Shown here: one piece after another, positions 1-12,400 of the stretch
Layout of the letters: every line of letters starts with the position of its first letter
Numbering within the stretch: position 1 is the stretch's first letter
Assembly: GCA_964017045.1 (NCBI GenBank)
Contig: OZ024810.1
Location: 1,708,111-1,772,110 of the forward strand
Direction: 5' to 3'
DNA length: 64,000 bases
From: Omphiscola glabra
Lineage: Eukaryota; Mollusca; Gastropoda; Lymnaeidae
Program-made: the position numbers and the translations under genes
The notes under the pieces: generated by a model
What the model was told of the DNA's origin: nothing
Database searches by the model: none
The model's input: the letters and a program-made list of their open reading frames with translations, nothing else

Positions 1-1199
1 GTAACAACCTATATTGTTACCAGCCCTGTTAAAAAAAATATGATTTTGGCACCCCTTGTCATTGTGAAGTACATGGGATTGATTATTTAATTCATGATCA
101 ATGCAATGTTTGAGCCCTCTCATTCCGACACACCGGGAAGAGATTTCCCTTCACACTGTTAGGCCCATTAATATTCTTTTTTATACTACTACTATTTTAA
201 AAAATGTATTGACCTACCGTACTTGTTAAATTCATGATGCTCTTTTCCCATGAAGTTCTACCAAGTATGTTGTCACTGTGATGTAATTTTCTCATGAAGA
301 TCTAATCACATTGGTCATCATTATGATGCCACTTTCCCATGAAGGTCTACCACGTATGTAGGTAGTCATTATGATGCCATTTCCACCATTAAGGCAGTTA
401 AATTTGGTTCACCTAGTTATAACTCATAGTACTCATAGTGTACATCACAAGTAGTGGGGCAGACTGTTCAGGAAGTCAGCTTACACATAAACAGCAACAC
501 CAAACAGTCATATGAGGAATAGTCTCATCCTCAAAATGGCATGTTGTTGTAAGCCAGTGTTACACTTTAAGTGCAATTTGAAAACAAAACAAAAACTTGC
601 AGTGTGAATAAGTCTATGTCATTTTCCTTCTTAGTTTAGTTTGTCCTTTAAGTACAGGTACAGGACATTCTGTTCATCAAAGTACTGCAATGCTAGTCAG
701 ATTTCAAAGGAACTTACTTCAAATATCAGACATTATCAGTGTAAACAAAAAAGCAGGAAATTATCACGATAAAAAATTTCAGGAATTATCTCAATAAAAA
801 AACTATCAGGCATTGTCACTAAAAAAAATTGGTCATGTCAATATAAAAAATCTTTGGCATTGTCATTGATAAATATTTATATTAGGAAATGTCACAAGAC
901 AAATTAGGTACCTGAACTTTCTGGGATACTTATTTGTTTATTATTTTTTTAACTGGCTTGTACTGGGATAATATGACAGATAACCATTGAAATGATATGT
1001 TCCTGTCCATATGTATGTGAACGTAGAGCTTCAGAAACAACACAGAAGGTAGCAAATATATATTTTGTGGTATTTTTTTTATTGTTTCAATGTAAGGTTA
1101 AAAAATGACAGCAGATAACATTACCAATTTCTGAGAAAGAAAAACATTATACATAGCACCAAGTACATTGAATGTTAAATGTCACAATGTCACATGACA
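1..1199. other. Gene-free AT-rich stretch with degenerate short repeats
   Basis: I see no coding region. Bases 235-400 hold a decayed tandem of a segment containing cccatgaaggtctacca. Bases 720-900 hold a decayed tandem of about 30 bp around a caggcattgtca-like core with A-runs. It lies downstream of the LETMD1 3' end. Confidence 0.5.
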
Positions 1200-1279
1200 A
1201 AAGACTTCTAACCTTGGTCACTGATGAAGGACTCATAGGTCACATGACAAAGGGTGGCTAGACCTGTCACACTATAACA

Positions 1280-1607
1280 CTATACAGACTTATAGACCTG
1301 TCCCACAATAAGCAACTGGTGGACCTCGTCACGTGATTCTAGACTGCTGGCCCTGGTCACGTGACAAAAGACTTATAGACCTGTCCCACAATAACCAACT
1401 GGTGGACCTCGTCACGTGATTCTAGACTGCTGGCCCTGGTCACATGACAAAGGACTGATAGACCTGTCCCACAATTAGCAACTGGTGGACCTCGTCACGT
1501 GATTCTAGACTGCTGGCCCTGGTCACATGACAAAGGACTGATAGACCTGCCCCACAATAACCAACTGGTGGACCTCGTCACGTGATTCTAGACTGCTGGC
1601 CCTGGTC
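1280..1607. repeat. 83-bp minisatellite, four copies, with E-box palindromes
   Basis: The motif ggacctcgtcacgtgat recurs at 1321, 1404, 1487 and 1570, a period of exactly 83 bp. Each unit carries a CACGTG in gtcacgtgat and a second site, gtcacgtgac or gtcacatgac. A looser related copy lies at 1200-1280. Confidence 0.9.
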
Positions 1608-1744
1608 AAAAATGATCTATCCTTCTATCGGCAAGGGAGTGAACATAAAATAGTCTTTCAGTTAGAGTGGGTCTCACAACAGCAGCCATAAAAATCATTA
1701 ATGCTTTTAAACTGTCACATATTCAACAGGTGGAGAGGGTCTTA

Positions 1745-1850
1745 GTCCTAAAAGCTCCAGTAACACATGGGTACTCAGACAGACATGGGTACCCAGTCAC
1801 ACATGGGTACTCGGACATACATGGATACTCAGACATGCATGGATGCTCAG
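1745..1850. repeat. Short degenerate tandem repeat
   Basis: Units of about 22-24 bp contain acatgggtactcag with small variation. The 65-aa reading frame across it is judged spurious. Confidence 0.6.
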
Positions 1851-2345
1851 TCCCAAATGAGTAGTATAAGTATTTTATATTGATTACCCCCAATCAATGC
1901 TTTGTGTCAGATCTAAACTAAACAAAATATAAGCACAACATTTGTTTAATACAATAACTGTACAGAAATCATCAATTTGTGGACACATTTTAAAAGAAAT
2001 ATGAAAATGTTCCATAACAATGTTAAAGCCATCAACTAGTTATCAGTGCATGGCTCAATTGTCCATTGTGTGTCAAGCGTGGCTCAACATTTATCTACTA
2101 ACAGCTTGAAGTTCAAGAGTAATACTGCCAATCATCATCACAGTAGTACAGACAGAGCAAAGCAGTGATCACAGAACATTAGCCACAGCAGTGCACAGCC
2201 ACAGCAGGTCACAGCCACAGCTTGCACAAGCTATTCAGTACTTTTCTTCTATTGTACAGGAACTACAAGAGACTTGGACTACCAAGAACAAGTAGGGGGC
2301 AAGTTTTTCTCAGTTAATCCTCATCTGACCCTCTTCTAATACAAC

Positions 2346-3190
2346 ATGAAATATAAGCACAAGGTATGCTAAACTTGAATTCATATGACAGGACAAAAGA
2401 TTTGGACGTTTTGGCTTAGAGCCTTCATCAGCAAACAAGACAAAAAGAAGTATCAGATCACAATAAAAAATACTTTTAGAGATTTCCTTTTGTTGCAGGA
2501 AGTAAGATTACAAGAAGTAAAAGAATATAAATACTAATACTGTGAAAAATAAGGTAGAGAATCTTAACGGACCAAAATATTTAAGGATACATAAAATCTA
2601 AGGAATAAGAAAAAAGGAAGAAATACAGGGAAATTGAGAAACATTAGTTAGAGAGTATTTGATATTTGATTCGTACCATGTGGAGATATGGTGCCGAAGA
2701 GCTGAATACATTTGTTTTCCGTTTTCACTCTCTCTGGTGTGTTTGTGCAATAAATTAGTGCCGTAATGGATACATCTAATGCACATTTATGTTGCTCTAT
2801 GTTGAAATTTGAAGAGACTAGGGTAAATTTACATGTTCAATATCCCGAACATGTTATGTGAAGCTACCTGCCAATCTTCTCCCAATTTCACCTATTAACT
2901 AGAATGACATCTACGGCACACAATCATATATATCACATTACGACTTATGGTAAAGGTACCTTTAGGGAGGCTAATGTCTTTTGTTTGGAGTGTATAGGGA
3001 CACATCTTACATCGGCTTCTTGAGCATGGTTTACTCCCAAAGTAAGACGGGTCCGCTCGAAGGCGACTATGAACCAGAAGGTCACCTAGATTTTTGTCTT
3101 GTTTGCTGATGAAGGCTCTAAGCCTAAATGTCCAAATCTTTTTCCTGTCTATGAAATCAAGTAATAGTATACCTCATTCTTATATTTCAT
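2346..3190. mobile_element. Foldback-type element with terminal inverted repeats of about 100 bp
   Basis: The left arm (about 2346-2447) and right arm (about 3090-3190) are near-perfect inverted copies. Each reads atgaaatataag at the outer end, then a gatttggac core, cttagagccttcatcagca and aacaagacaaaaa. The interior of about 640 bp has no recognisable coding region. No clear target duplication was found. It could be a MITE or a larger element reduced to its ends. Confidence 0.75.
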
Positions 3191-3236
3191 TTACACAACT
3201 TGAATGTAGTCCATCAATTATTATCTAATACAACCC

Positions 3237-3242
3237 TTTATT
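3237..3242 (-). terminator. Candidate LETMD1 polyadenylation signal
   Basis: TTTATT on the plus strand gives AATAAA on the minus strand, about 175 nt past the LETMD1 stop codon. It is the first such hexamer downstream. Unconfirmed. Confidence 0.4.
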
Positions 3243-3322
3243 GCTTAGTTACAAATTATATGAATTTCAGAAGCACTCATACCTTTGTAGGCATATTTTT
3301 TCTCCAGCAGTTTAGCTGCACT

Positions 3323-3418
3323 GTGCCTTCTCATTGAACCCATATAATCCCTATTATCATGCAGAGCTAGGTGCCTTCTCATTGAACCCATATAATCCCT
3401 ATTATCATGCAGAGCTAG
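3323..3418. repeat. 48-bp direct duplication at the LETMD1 stop codon
   Basis: Two essentially identical 48-bp copies (3323-3370 and 3371-3418) run from gtgccttctcattgaaccc to agagctag. The second contains the LETMD1 stop (3415-3417), so the duplication adds a copy of the start of the 3' UTR without changing the protein. Confidence 0.85.
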
Positions 3419-6400
3419 TCTATTCTTCCTCTCTTGATATTTCTATGCTTGGACACCAACTCTCTGTTGCTTGGCTCACAGTAACTCAAGAGAACTGGCA
3501 GATGTAACAGCAATGATATACTTTGCTCTGAAAACAAAAGAAAACTATACCAGTCATAATGTGCCCACAGATTGTGCCCACCCCTTTTTTCTTTCATCTC
3601 CTTTCACTCATTTTGATATGTAATATATATATATATATATATGCTTTTCTAATATGTAGGATATATATGTGCTTAATAAATAGGTAGAATATGTTTATTC
3701 TTTTTTAAAATATAGGATATTTCTATGCTTATTTAATAGGTACGTTATGTATATATTCTTATTTAAAACTAGAATATATGACCCATACGTTACCCGGATA
3801 ATAATGGTAGGCATTTTGTGATACTTTCTACCTGCATTTGGATACTCTCAACACCTAACAATCCACTTTTACATATATAACTGATACTGGTTTTGAATAC
3901 TCATAAAAAACTTATTTGGATAAGTGTTATCCATTTTTTGATAATTATTGAGTGGTGTTAGTCTATGAATTTTTGTTGTACTTAAACTGTATTGTCTTTT
4001 TACAAATATTTTAAAATATTAAGTTTTTTTAATTTATAAATTTGATAAAAGCATTATTTTTGGAATGAAAAATTAGTAATGCTAAAAACACAAAGCTATA
4101 ATTTGGTGTGGAGTTTCAATTCTATTTATTAAGTTTATTTTGTTAAAAGGGGAAAACCCTGGTCACACACAGTTATTAAATCAACAAAGGTTAAGGCTTG
4201 TGATTTGCAAGTTTAAATTAAGTGCTTATAAGATTATTATCATTTTTATTTCATTGAGTTCAATTGAAAATTTTAATTTGATATGGTTAGAAGATATTTG
4301 AATAAAAGATTTAATTTTAATTTAGCAAAATTAACAATAATAATAATAATAATAATAATAAAGTTCATTTGAAAAATCACGCTTCATCCCCAAAGGCTCG
4401 AAGCGCTGTACAAAGTCAAATCTAGGAGATAATAGCTAGCTGGAAAAGATGGTAGACAACATCACCCCAGCAGGTGTTTGCGAAATATATGAGTTTTCAA
4501 ATCTGTTTTAAAGGACTCCAGTGTCTGGCTGTGTCTGAGAGTGTCAGGAAGGGTGTTCCAAATGGTTGGGCCAACAAATGCGAAAGTGCGCCTTCAATAA
4601 GTCTCAAGGCAAACACGCTGTATCAAGAGTTTGCCGCTATCGGATGAGCGGAGTTGTTTAGTGGGTACATAAGGCGTCATGAGCGCTTTGCAATAGGACG
4701 GCGCCAGGTCATGCAAGCAGCGGTAGCACAGAGTTGCAATTTTGTACTCTATGCGAGCGCGGACTGGCAGCCAATACAGTTCCCACAGAAGTATCTTAGC
4801 ATGGTCGAATTTGCGTTTAGAAAGAACAAAGCGAGACGCATTATTCTATGCTTTTTGAATTTTATCCAGGAGCGTAGATGGGAGACCCACGATGAGAGCA
4901 TTGCAGTAGTCCATGCGTGATAGCACGAATGCAGACATCAGCCTCTTTGATGCATCAAACGTTAATTAGGTCTGCTATGACTAATTCTGCGAAGCTCTAG
5001 AAAAATCGCCTTGCAGATCATGTTAATGTGATTTTCCATAATTAGTGTTTTGTCTAAGTATAAGTAGACACCCAGATTTCGCACTGTTTGAGCAAACTCA
5101 ATCTGCATGCCTGAGAGAGTAAGGGATGGTTTGTTCTTTAAAGATTTTAGCTTTTGAGCGGTAGCAATGGGGATTAGCTCAGTCTTTTCATCATTCAATT
5201 TAAGCTTATTTATTGTCATCCAGTGCTTAACTGACTCCACCGTCTTCTGTGTATTAAGAAACTGAAGGAACTGAGAGGGGATCATGGATTTCTGAAGTTG
5301 GGTATCATCCGCGAACATGTGATATACCATGTCAAACTGCTTGATCGCTGCACCCAGGGGCTGAACGTACATAGTGAAAAGCACTGGGCCTAGGACCAAG
5401 CCCTGGGGTACACCGAATTCAATAATGGATTTCTTGAAGGTCAACACAATTTTTTTTTTAAATTTAAAAAGCTGTTTGGGTTTTCCCGATAAATGTGATT
5501 ATGAATATATATACAAATATTTTAGACAATAAATTATTGCTGATAAAAAGAATATCTTAACTTTTAAATTCCGATAAATTACTTAAAATATTTCTTAAAT
5601 TGTTATTTTAAATGTATTTCAAAATTATAACTATACTTAAACATATGAAGAGCTGATTTTCAAAATGCTGTATATCCATTTTGGGGGTTTTGAGATTATT
5701 CAAGTTTTTACAAAAAATTAATAAAGCGTTTAGAGGATTAAATCTTTTTTAGACACGAATAAAATAGGAATATAATGTGTTTAGTATATAGAATTTACCA
5801 TGTCCTAAACGAACCTGGTTTGCTCTACAAAATGGTTAGGTCTTTTCATTTTTTTAGAAATGGTGGATGCCGCGTTTTGAAAATAAGCTCTTCATATACT
5901 TAAATATAAGCAGATGTATTTTATTTTTTATCATATTTCAATTGACTCGATTTTTAAGCGTTTTATGGTCAGCCAAGGTCATTCTTATATATATGTGCTT
6001 ATTTAATATGTAGGATATAGATATATGCTTATGCTAAAATTTAGGATATATTTATGCTTATTTAATATGTATGGTGTATAAATGTTTATTCAAAATGTAG
6101 TTATATATAAATATCATATAAAGTTTATTTAGATTCATGCATTTTGTAATTTTGTTGAACTGATGAAGAGATTAGCAACAGCTACTTAATTTGTATTTTG
6201 TCTTTATTTAATATTTTAATTTAATTTCATAATTTTTTATGTACACAAATTGTTTGTGTCTTATTACTTGCTTAATGGTATTATCCTAGTCAAACTCAAT
6301 TTCACAACTTAAACTTAGCTCTCCTCCTTTTTGTTGTTGTTGCTTTTTTGGGAGGTTGTTCCTTCTAAATATATCTAGTCATAGCTTTAAAATGATACGA

Positions 6401-9400
6401 ATTTCTACAAATGTTCACCCATTCTTGGAAAACAATTTCTCACCGTGAAGTACTTTACTAATCTGTGTCCAATTCTCCAAATACTGGAGCTTTTCTTGCC
6501 TCCGCATGCCATGTGGGTTCAAACCCCTCCAGCAACATGCCTATGGAAGTATCAATTAAGTGATTTCAATGAGATATAAAATGTAACTAAACGCTGACTG
6601 ATTATGTGGAATATAAATATAAAAATTGGTTACAAGGTATATTTTTAAAACTTAATAATTTGCAATTATTTTAAAAGCTACATGATTTTTTTTTAAGTCA
6701 GGCCTTATCAAGAGTTATTCAACTGATTCTAATCAGATTTACTGGCTGTTAAAAGTTAAATATAGAAAAATGGCTCTAACCCTGTCAACTTCCTCATCAG
6801 TCATGCTGTGTGTTCCCTCTCTGCTCATGGCACTGTCAATAAAATGGAGGAATAAGGCGTCCTTGACTAGTTTTTTACGCCGCAGAGACAGACGGAGTGA
6901 CTTACTGAGATGGCGCTACAATTTGATAACGTACAATAAATAAGTGATATGTTTTTTTTAACATCCCAGGAACAAGGTAAGTAATTTCTCATGATGCTCT
7001 AAAGTTTTAGAGAAATTATCATGGAAAAATAATGTTTTTAGATGCTACTTGGGAGATATTTAACTATCAGAGACAAAATGCAATCAATGAAATTAATATT
7101 TGATGCTGGAAAAATTATGAACTAGCAACAAAAAAAACTTTTAGAATAACCTCCAAACCCAATAAAATTGTGTGTTAATAAAGTCAATATATTTCTAAAT
7201 GTGTCTGTTGATCTGGAGTTGAACACACAGACTTCTGATTGCAAAGCATGGATTTTTTTAACGTTGTGACACTTTGCAAAAAATTCTTACTGAATGTCGT
7301 ATGGATAGGCAGTCTGTGTTGAATGGTTTACCGGCAAACAAAGGCAACAACTCGATGATTTCATCTTTTCTCAAGGGGACATTGGAGTCTAGCTGAGTAA
7401 ACATATTTAAAATAGATATTACATAGTAATTTCATAGATATATTCATAGATATTTTTACATTTTAATAGATCAAATAATATATATCTTGATGAAAAAGAA
7501 ATGAAATGTAAAGGTTCTAAATTCTAATACAAGATCTATGACATAACAATTTTTTTTATTTAGGTCAATATTTCTTTTCAGTACCCTCAAAATTTCATAA
7601 GAGCCCAAGATAAAAGATAAGTACACTTGACAAAGTGAGATTTTCATAAATTAGGCGGATTAAATTTCCCAAAACACCACTATAACTACTTTACGTTAGT
7701 AGCTGCGTTTCTCAGCATGAGAAAAAAATGTAGTTACACAGAAGTAGAATAGCTTCAGCCAATAAGTCCTTAGAGTGAAAAGAATCATTTGACTTCTAGA
7801 AAATTAAAACAATTTAACCTCGTCATAAACAATGTTAATTTAATAGGAGAAAAGACACTATACCATAACAAGGGGGTTAGACATAACTAGCAATAATTCA
7901 AGAGCCAGACACATGTTTTCTGGAGCCCCCAAATAATTTTTGGCAAGAAAAACCTGAAAAAAAAAAGGACACCACAAAACAACAAAAATGTCTGCAAGAA
8001 GCCTTCTTCAGGGAACAAGCAACAGTAAAAACATCTTCGTTGCTTTGTTGCGTCCTTTTTTCAGGTTTCCCCATACTTTGTATCACTTATTTATATTAAG
8101 AAAAACATGAAAGTGCCAAGTAAAAATGTACAGATTTCATGGTGACTCAGAGCTCTGGATTTCTTATAATACCTACTTTACTTAAACACCTACATTATTT
8201 ATAACACTTACTTTACTTATAAGACCTATAACACTGTCTCTGGTTGCTTTTATTTCAATGTGTTGGCTCAACAGATGCATGTAATCCAGGATATTGTCAT
8301 AATGATTCACTTGTTTAGTGATCGCAATTTTCATGAACTCTTCTTTTTGTTGACTTGTCCAAAAGTGATGTGACAGGAGAAACCTTGGAAAAACATATCT
8401 GCCAGACACACAGCAACACTAAAATATCAAGACCCATACAACCATTTAACATACCTAGGAAACATTTTTTCAGATTCACACAATACTTAGACATGGAACC
8501 ACATATCTGATAACACATACATGAATACTAAGACATGGAACCACATATCTGATAACATATACATGAACACTAAGACATGGAACCACATATCTTATAACAC
8601 ATACAATAAAACTAACACATGGAACCACATATCTGATAATACATACATGAATACTAAGACATGGACACATTAGTCTGAAAATACAACAAGAATACTAAAA
8701 CATGGTTAGATATAAAACAAAATAATTATTGATTATTTGTCTACCCATCAAAAGAATACATTTTTTAAAGAAAAATTTTGTGTGGCCATATCAATTGGAT
8801 GAATGTTAAAAAAATCATTAAACTTACGCCAATGGAAATGCAGCTGCTCCTCCTGGGGCAAAGACTATCACAAATATGAGACCAACGACCGGAAGATCTG
8901 TGGAAAACTGAATATTTAGAAAAAGTGGTAAATGCAGTGTCTTTACGAGCTTTCTACAAAACAGTAAATACATGTTTCATAAATAAAATATTTTTATTTG
9001 ATGCATGAATATTAAAAATGGAATCATATTGAATTATTTTGCCTTAAAATTTAAAAATTTGAATCTAAAGGCAATAGAGAAAAATTGTTTGGAAAATGTT
9101 ATGAAATTTATGGAAAACAGAAATATGAATAAATCTATAGCAATTTCCTTTGCTTTAGTCATACTACACAGTAATCTTCAGGTATATACTTTATATGGTA
9201 GATCTCAAAAGGTTTGAGAATTTTCAATACTTTAAGATATTTGATTTTAAAATATCTCACCCTTGGCTGTTGTTTCTTTATTAAATTCATTATGAGTACA
9301 ACCTGATCAAGAATCATTGTCAGCTCAGCAACATGGTGATAAAGGCAAATCTTTTAATAACTATTTTACTGTATGAGTGCTGACACAAAACCTATTATAT

Positions 9401-12400
9401 TTCTCTTCTATAGCAAAAGATATATATTTGTTCCATTGTAATATATATATTTGTTCCATTATAATAAATATATTTGTTCCATTGCAAATTATATATTTGT
9501 TCCATAGTAAATTATGTATAATCTTATTAATGAATCTTTTGTACCCTTGCCCCTCTGAAATAAATTAATAGACAAGAATTTTCCTCATTCTTAAGCATTT
9601 CACAAATAAATCAAACCTAAAATTGATAGACTCTTTTGCTCTCATTGTTAACTAGATACTAACACACATATTCTGGTGAAGGTCTGAGATCACTCTTTTA
9701 TCATCCCCCTTACTAGTACATTGGCTACCAGCTCCATCTGCTGAGCTGAGCCATACAACATTTTCCTCATGTAGGGCTCTACAACCGCCCTGGCTACCCC
9801 TGGGACATCTAGTGAAGGACATTCGGTCAGCAGGTGCGCTAGTGTCTCCGGGACCAGGCTGCAATGCTGGCAGGTAGGGTCCCTATTGTTGTCTGAAACC
9901 AGAAGTATGTGCCTATGGGGCAATGCTCCGTGCGCATCTGCATCACTAAGCTCTGCTGTCTGCGGCCTAACCCCCACCATGGGTAATGTTTGCTAGGAGT
10001 GGGCAAATTTGAAATGACGCCTCCGGCAGTTGTGCTGTCTGCCCATTACCTGTTCCACTTCGTCCTGAAGTGGTCCGCCAGACAGTTCTTTATTCCCAAA
10101 TAAATTATTGGTACTTCTGGCTGAGGCTGGGCAGTCCCGGTTTTCGCCAGAGTGTCTGCTTTCTCATTGCCACTAACGTTGACATGACCAGGGATCCATT
10201 GCACTGTCACCTTGCCTCATAGTTCACTGATCTTGCACATGTCATCAATGATGGCATCAACTAGGTGAGAGGTACCTGATCTCTTCCCAAGATCTCGAGA
10301 GCAGATCTCATTGTTAACTAGATAATAACTCACCTGTCGGTACAGTTCCAGTTCTTTTCTAGTAAAATTCTCCAGGCTTTCTCCTGACCACAACCTTGTT
10401 GAGATCTTGTAAAAGTCTTTGGAGTCTGATACAAACCCAGAAACTCCTGACAAAGAAGATATTAACAGGGTAATTGGTCCAGACCTTATTTGATATTAAT
10501 TTTTTAAAAGCTGATCTCCCTCATTTCATTATACTATTTTTTTTTAATTGAGAATAGGCAGCAGGTGTGGGATCACCATTCAGATCAAACAGCCATTAGG
10601 ATATATGCCTTCAAAAGGCGTGGGATCACTGTTCAGATCCAACAGCCATTTGGATATATGCCTTCAAAAGGTGTGGGATAAAAATTACAGGCTGCATTAT
10701 GCCAACACATTGAAATTAAAAATAAAGAAAAAACATGTCATGCAGGGCCCAAATTATTTTTGTTTAAAAACAGAATTTGAAAGCTTTAAAAAATAGTGTT
10801 TTTTTTTGTAAATATTAGAATTAGCTAGTAGGCTTGTAATATAGACAGTTAACAAGCTTGGATTTTGTCAATTCTTTATCACTGTCTTAATAACATTCAT
10901 TTCGTTTCATAACTTTTTTCTCATGAGTAAACATATAACTTGTTCTCAAAAATAAATGCGATTTAAAGTATTAAGATTAGACGTCAGATATTGGTCATAA
11001 GAATTTACAGACTAAACCTGATTGTGACACACCTGTTTTGAATGTTCTATATACTTGAAACACACTGGGTATTTTCTTCTCTAACTTATCTGATGAGCTG
11101 GTAATAAAACTGATTAACTTGTCCAGCAGAAAACGTTGAGGCCTTGCAGGAGGTTTAACCTTATCCTCCTGTGATTCATGCTTTTGTCTCTGTGTGCAGT
11201 AACATCTGTAGAAAGTCAAAATACTACTTATTAATCATTATTTAAGTCATGTCAGCGCAGCGACCGTCAACAAACACTGGTAATTTTTTCTTAAAGTGGT
11301 ATTTTCTTAACGTTAAAGAAGAACACCTCATTGAGGGAAGATGTTGTTATAAATGAAAATTAATTTTTGTTTCTAGCACAATTTGTTAAATAATTGTTTA
11401 CTAAATAAAAAAGTAGGCAATTTGAATCATAAAAGCATGTGCCTTTACTAACATAGGAATGATAGGCCCTACAAATAATGTATGAAATAAGTTTATTTTT
11501 AAAAAATATGATATTATCTTGAGTTAGTCTCAGTAATATGAAATAAGTCTATTATTTGTACATTAGTATAATCTATGACTGGGTTGGGCAACTCTATCGC
11601 AGATCAATATATGTGGCAAATGGAAAGTGTGGTGAATTTTATTTTGGCCCATAAAAATCTAAAAGTACATTTTGTATATACAATTATTCTCAAAATATCA
11701 AACCTCATCAAAATATCATAGTATTTAATATTAAGCATCCAGTAAGGCAAGCAAGCAGTTGAATATATGTGCATACTTATATCGTAAAAGTAAATTAAAA
11801 ACTGGTCTATTTACTGCCGTTTTATAATAACATTTCCTGCCTACATTTCTGTTGAAGAGACAAAGTAAAAGGAAAGAATGGTAGAAAAGATACTATTTAT
11901 GGCTGAGCAAAGTTAAAGCAGATGGAAGTTAAAAATGTCAAAAACGATTCTGACTGAAATCAACAGGAATCTCGATATTTCAAAATTATTTTCATTACTT
12001 GGATTAACTTGGCTCAGTGAATAACTTCAAATAGAATTGTGATTAACTAGAATGGGATTCATCAAGTCCAAATAAATTATAAAGATCCAGAAGAGCTAAA
12101 GTGAATTTAGAAGCAGAGATGTGGGTTTGCTTAAGTACAACAAGAGATGAAAAAAATAATTTTGCAGCTTGTTTATGTACAAACAACATATGTCTATCAT
12201 TATCAAAGTCAAATTTTGCATAAAACTTTGGTTTAAATATAATTAAATTATTTGTATAGTTTATTTCTTCTCTAACCTAATATTTCATAATTTGGGCAAT
12301 ATAATTAGCTTAGGTCTATGGTGTGAAGAATTTAACTTCTGATTCACAACTACTTGACCTCGTTGCGTATATACAAACTATATATTTTAAGTTGTTACCA

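Noticed and set aside
4654..4920. 88-codon plus-strand frame
   Set aside because: It is the antisense shadow of the decayed LINE reverse transcriptase, whose homology is on the minus strand.
7898..8086. 62-codon minus-strand frame inside LETMD1 intron 5
   Set aside because: There is no similarity to the family, and exons 5 and 6 join directly in phase.
9261..9345. Possible extra LETMD1 exon on the minus strand (acceptor-like and gtgaga donor)
   Set aside because: Its length keeps the wrong phase, and it is not needed once the upstream acceptor of exon 4 (8908) is used, which gives the conserved FSTD.
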